Positions 6,104-7,647 of a stretch of 7,647 nt of DNA are shown here, one piece after another. This stretch comes from Duncaniella sp. (GTDB lineage: Bacteria; Bacteroidota; Bacteroidia; Bacteroidales; Muribaculaceae), in the NCBI GenBank assembly GCA_022511285.1, contig JAFLRW010000089.1:1-7647 (forward strand), read 5' to 3'. Position 1 is the first letter of the stretch, and the number at the start of each line of letters is the position of its first letter. The position numbers and the translations under genes were made by a program. A model generated the notes under the pieces. That model did no database searches. It was not told where the DNA came from and saw only the letters and a list, made by a program, of their open reading frames with translations.

Positions 6104-7362
6104 GCTCCAAAAGCGTAATCATAAATTGTCGCCTCGTAACTCCCCTTGGCCGTTCAGCCCAAAAAGGGGAGGCGATGAGACACCTCCACACACTTGACAG
6201 CGCCTTTGTCTGTATCGAAGATGGACTAATCACAGCCACAGGCCCCATGTCGGAGTTCAAGCAGGCCCCTGCAGCCTCTTCTGACACGACTGTCATAGAT
6301 GCTGTCGGCAGGGCCCTTCTGCCCGGATTTGTCGACTCCCACACTCACCTTGTATTCGGAGGTTTCCGCCCCGAAGAGTTCTCTTGGCGCTTGAAAGGGG
6401 ATTCCTATATGAGTATCATGAACCGTGGAGGAGGCATACAGTCAACGGTCAATGCAACAAGACTGGCCGGAAAGCCCGAACTGATAGCTCGCGCGGAATG
6501 GTTCATACGCCGGATGTCGGAGATGGGAGTAACCACCGTCGAGGCCAAGTCGGGCTATGGGCTCGACCTGGAAACGGAGATGAAGATGCTTGATGTGATT
6601 GAAGCCATAGCTACGGCCGACCACAGGCAGATTGATGTTGTGTCCACTTTCCTCGGCGCTCACGCAGTGCCAAAAGAGTATGCCGGACGCACCGCCGAAT
6701 ATTGCGACCTCATCATCAATCAGATGCTCCCGGCCGTGAAACACAAGGCGCGTTTCTTCGATATTTTCACTGAAAAAAACGTTTTTGAGATTGACGACTC
6801 CCGACGCTTGCTTCGCGCGGCAAAGGATGCCGGAATGCAGCTCAAACTCCACGCCGACGAGATAGTCAGGCTCGGCGGTGCCGAACTGGCCGCCGAGATG
6901 GGGGCCGTCTCGGCCGACCACCTGCTCCACGTTAGCGACGAGGGTATTACTCAAATGGCTCAAGCCGGTGTCGTGGCAACGCTCCTGCCTCTCACCGCTT
7001 TCGCCCTCAAAGAGCCGTTTGCCCCGGCGCGTAAGTTGATTGACTCCGGATGTGCCGTGGCATTGGCCACCGACCTAAATCCCGGCAGCTGCTTCTCCGG
7101 CTCAATTCCACTTACAATCGCCCTTGCTTGTATATATATGAATATGCACATTGAAGAGGTCATCACGGCTTTGACCCTCAACGGTGCAGCTGCCCTCGGC
7201 GAGGCTCACTCTGTGGGCTCAATTGAGCCCGGTAAAGCGGCTAATCTCCTGCTCCTCGACTTCGCCGACTATAATATGCTCCCTTATTATGTGGGTATGA
7301 ACTGCGTCAACACCACCATCTGGCGCGGAAATGTGGTTTTCAAACGCGATGCTATTATTTAA
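6100..7362 (+). CDS. hutI: Imidazolonepropionase
   Basis: This metal-dependent amidohydrolase opens the imidazolone ring of 4-imidazolone-5-propanoate to give N-formimino-L-glutamate, the substrate of the adjacent FtcD. At 420 residues it has the usual family length. The metal ligands are visible: HTH in GFVDSHTHLVFGG (His81 and His83), His251 in LKLHADE and Asp325 in LATDLNPGS, close to the B. subtilis ligands H80, H82, H249 and D324. His274 in SADHLLH is the conserved active-site histidine. EAKSGYGLD and FLGAHAVP are further family motifs. The C-terminal GSIEPGKAANLLLLD is the usual amidohydrolase beta-sandwich return. The start ATG overlaps the ftcD stop by 4 nt; the stop is TAA, 3 nt before hutH. 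There is no signal peptide, so the enzyme is cytosolic. Confidence 0.96.
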   Translation: MSSKSVIINCRLVTPLGRSAQKGEAMRHLHTLDSAFVCIEDGLITATGPMSEFKQAPAASSDTTVIDAVGRALLPGFVDSHTHLVFGGFRPEEFSWRLKGDSYMSIMNRGGGIQSTVNATRLAGKPELIARAEWFIRRMSEMGVTTVEAKSGYGLDLETEMKMLDVIEAIATADHRQIDVVSTFLGAHAVPKEYAGRTAEYCDLIINQMLPAVKHKARFFDIFTEKNVFEIDDSRRLLRAAKDAGMQLKLHADEIVRLGGAELAAEMGAVSADHLLHVSDEGITQMAQAGVVATLLPLTAFALKEPFAPARKLIDSGCAVALATDLNPGSCFSGSIPLTIALACIYMNMHIEEVITALTLNGAAALGEAHSVGSIEPGKAANLLLLDFADYNMLPYYVGMNCVNTTIWRGNVVFKRDAII

Positions 7363-7365
7363 AAT

Positions 7366-7647
7366 ATGGATAAACTGGATAAATACGGAATAGGGACCTC
7401 CGAACTGACCTACCACCTCATTGAGCGCATTATTCTTGACGGCGCTAAGCTATACCTCTCCGACAATGCTCGATGCAAAATTCAAAAATGTCGCGACTAT
7501 CTCGACCGCAAGACAGAATCGAGCGCAGAGCCAATCTACGGGGTGACTACAGGCTTCGGCTCGCTATGCAACAAACATATCTCCCGCCAACAGCTCACAA
7601 CCCTCCAGGAAAATCTGGTCAAAAGCCATTCCTGCAGTGTCGGCACG
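7366..7647 (+). CDS. hutH: Histidine ammonia-lyase (N-terminal 94 residues, 3' end outside window)
   Basis: Histidine ammonia-lyase removes ammonia from L-histidine to give trans-urocanate, the first step of the pathway and the source of HutU substrate. The frame opens at ATG 7366 (MDKLDKYGIGTSELTYHLIERI...) and is still open at the last base. The family signature is PIYGVTTGFGSLCN, whose Tyr58 matches the catalytic Tyr53 of the Pseudomonas enzyme. It is followed by LQENLVKSHSCSVG, with His88 at the place of the conserved SH-x-x-G-x-G histidine. The MIO-forming Ala-Ser-Gly lies outside the window and cannot be checked. The A/T-rich TTTAAAAT before the ATG and the 3-nt gap to hutI indicate a member of the same operon. 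Homology to phenylalanine or tyrosine ammonia-lyases is possible in principle, but the hut context decides for HutH. Confidence 0.93.
   Translation, partial: MDKLDKYGIGTSELTYHLIERIILDGAKLYLSDNARCKIQKCRDYLDRKTESSAEPIYGVTTGFGSLCNKHISRQQLTTLQENLVKSHSCSVGT

Larger units (their letters stand above)
2409..7647 (+). other. Histidine-utilisation (hut) operon, order U-ftcD-I-H
   Basis: Four consecutive same-strand genes encode all four steps from histidine to glutamate. Junctions are tight: ATGA overlaps at 4406-4409 and 6100-6103, and a 3-nt gap (7363-7365) before hutH. No terminator or promoter-like sequence appears between them. One transcript from the promoter at 2354-2385 is the simplest reading. 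No regulator, transporter, hutG or hutF is seen in the window, but genes after hutH are not visible. Confidence 0.85.

Noticed and set aside
7128..7150. TATATATATG run inside hutI as a possible internal promoter.
   Set aside because: It lacks the TAnnTTTG form and a TTTG about 20 bp upstream, and it encodes the conserved CIYMNMH stretch of HutI.
1..7647. An undescribed defence, mobile or other accessory system.
   Set aside because: Apart from 173 bp of control region, the window is taken up by recognised housekeeping and catabolic genes in intact frames. There are no transposase, integrase, CRISPR or tRNA-like signals.

Overview
The window looks like a chromosomal segment of a Bacteroidota bacterium, most likely order Bacteroidales (a Muribaculaceae-like gut commensal would fit, but the family is inference). 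Reasons: the genes lack Shine-Dalgarno leaders and start after A/T-rich stretches, the only convincing promoter matches the Bacteroidota sigma-ABfr consensus (TTTG, about 20 bp, TAnnTTTG), and the proteins resemble Bacteroidales homologues from memory. Coding DNA is fairly GC-rich. The roughly 100-bp control region is AT-rich (22 of 70 bases are G/C at 2341-2410).

Layout, all on the + strand: (1) 1-2235, the C-terminal half of rpoC (RNA polymerase beta' subunit), open at the left edge, with F-loop, bridge helix, second zinc site, trigger loop, an SI3-type insertion and C-terminal segments. (2) 2236-2408, an intergenic control region with a hairpin terminator for the rpoC transcript, a short inverted repeat and a predicted promoter about 20 bp before the next gene. 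(3) 2409-7647, a histidine-utilisation (hut) operon: hutU, ftcD, hutI and the first 94 codons of hutH, which runs off the right edge. hutU/ftcD and ftcD/hutI overlap by ATGA; hutI and hutH are 3 nt apart.

Together the genes encode the route L-histidine -> urocanate (HutH) -> 4-imidazolone-5-propanoate (HutU) -> N-formimino-L-glutamate (HutI) -> L-glutamate (FtcD). FtcD passes the formimino group to tetrahydrofolate, and its second domain releases ammonia and leaves 5,10-methenyl-THF. The set resembles the animal pathway: a long UROC1-like urocanase and a fused transferase-cyclodeaminase, instead of the HutG or HutF routes of many Proteobacteria and Bacilli.

I found no mobile element, CRISPR array, RNA gene or unknown system here. 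The points most worth a second look are an apparent Asp at the position of the reported catalytic Cys in short-type urocanases, two mutually exclusive hairpins in the rpoC terminator region, and the placement of hut directly after rpoC.
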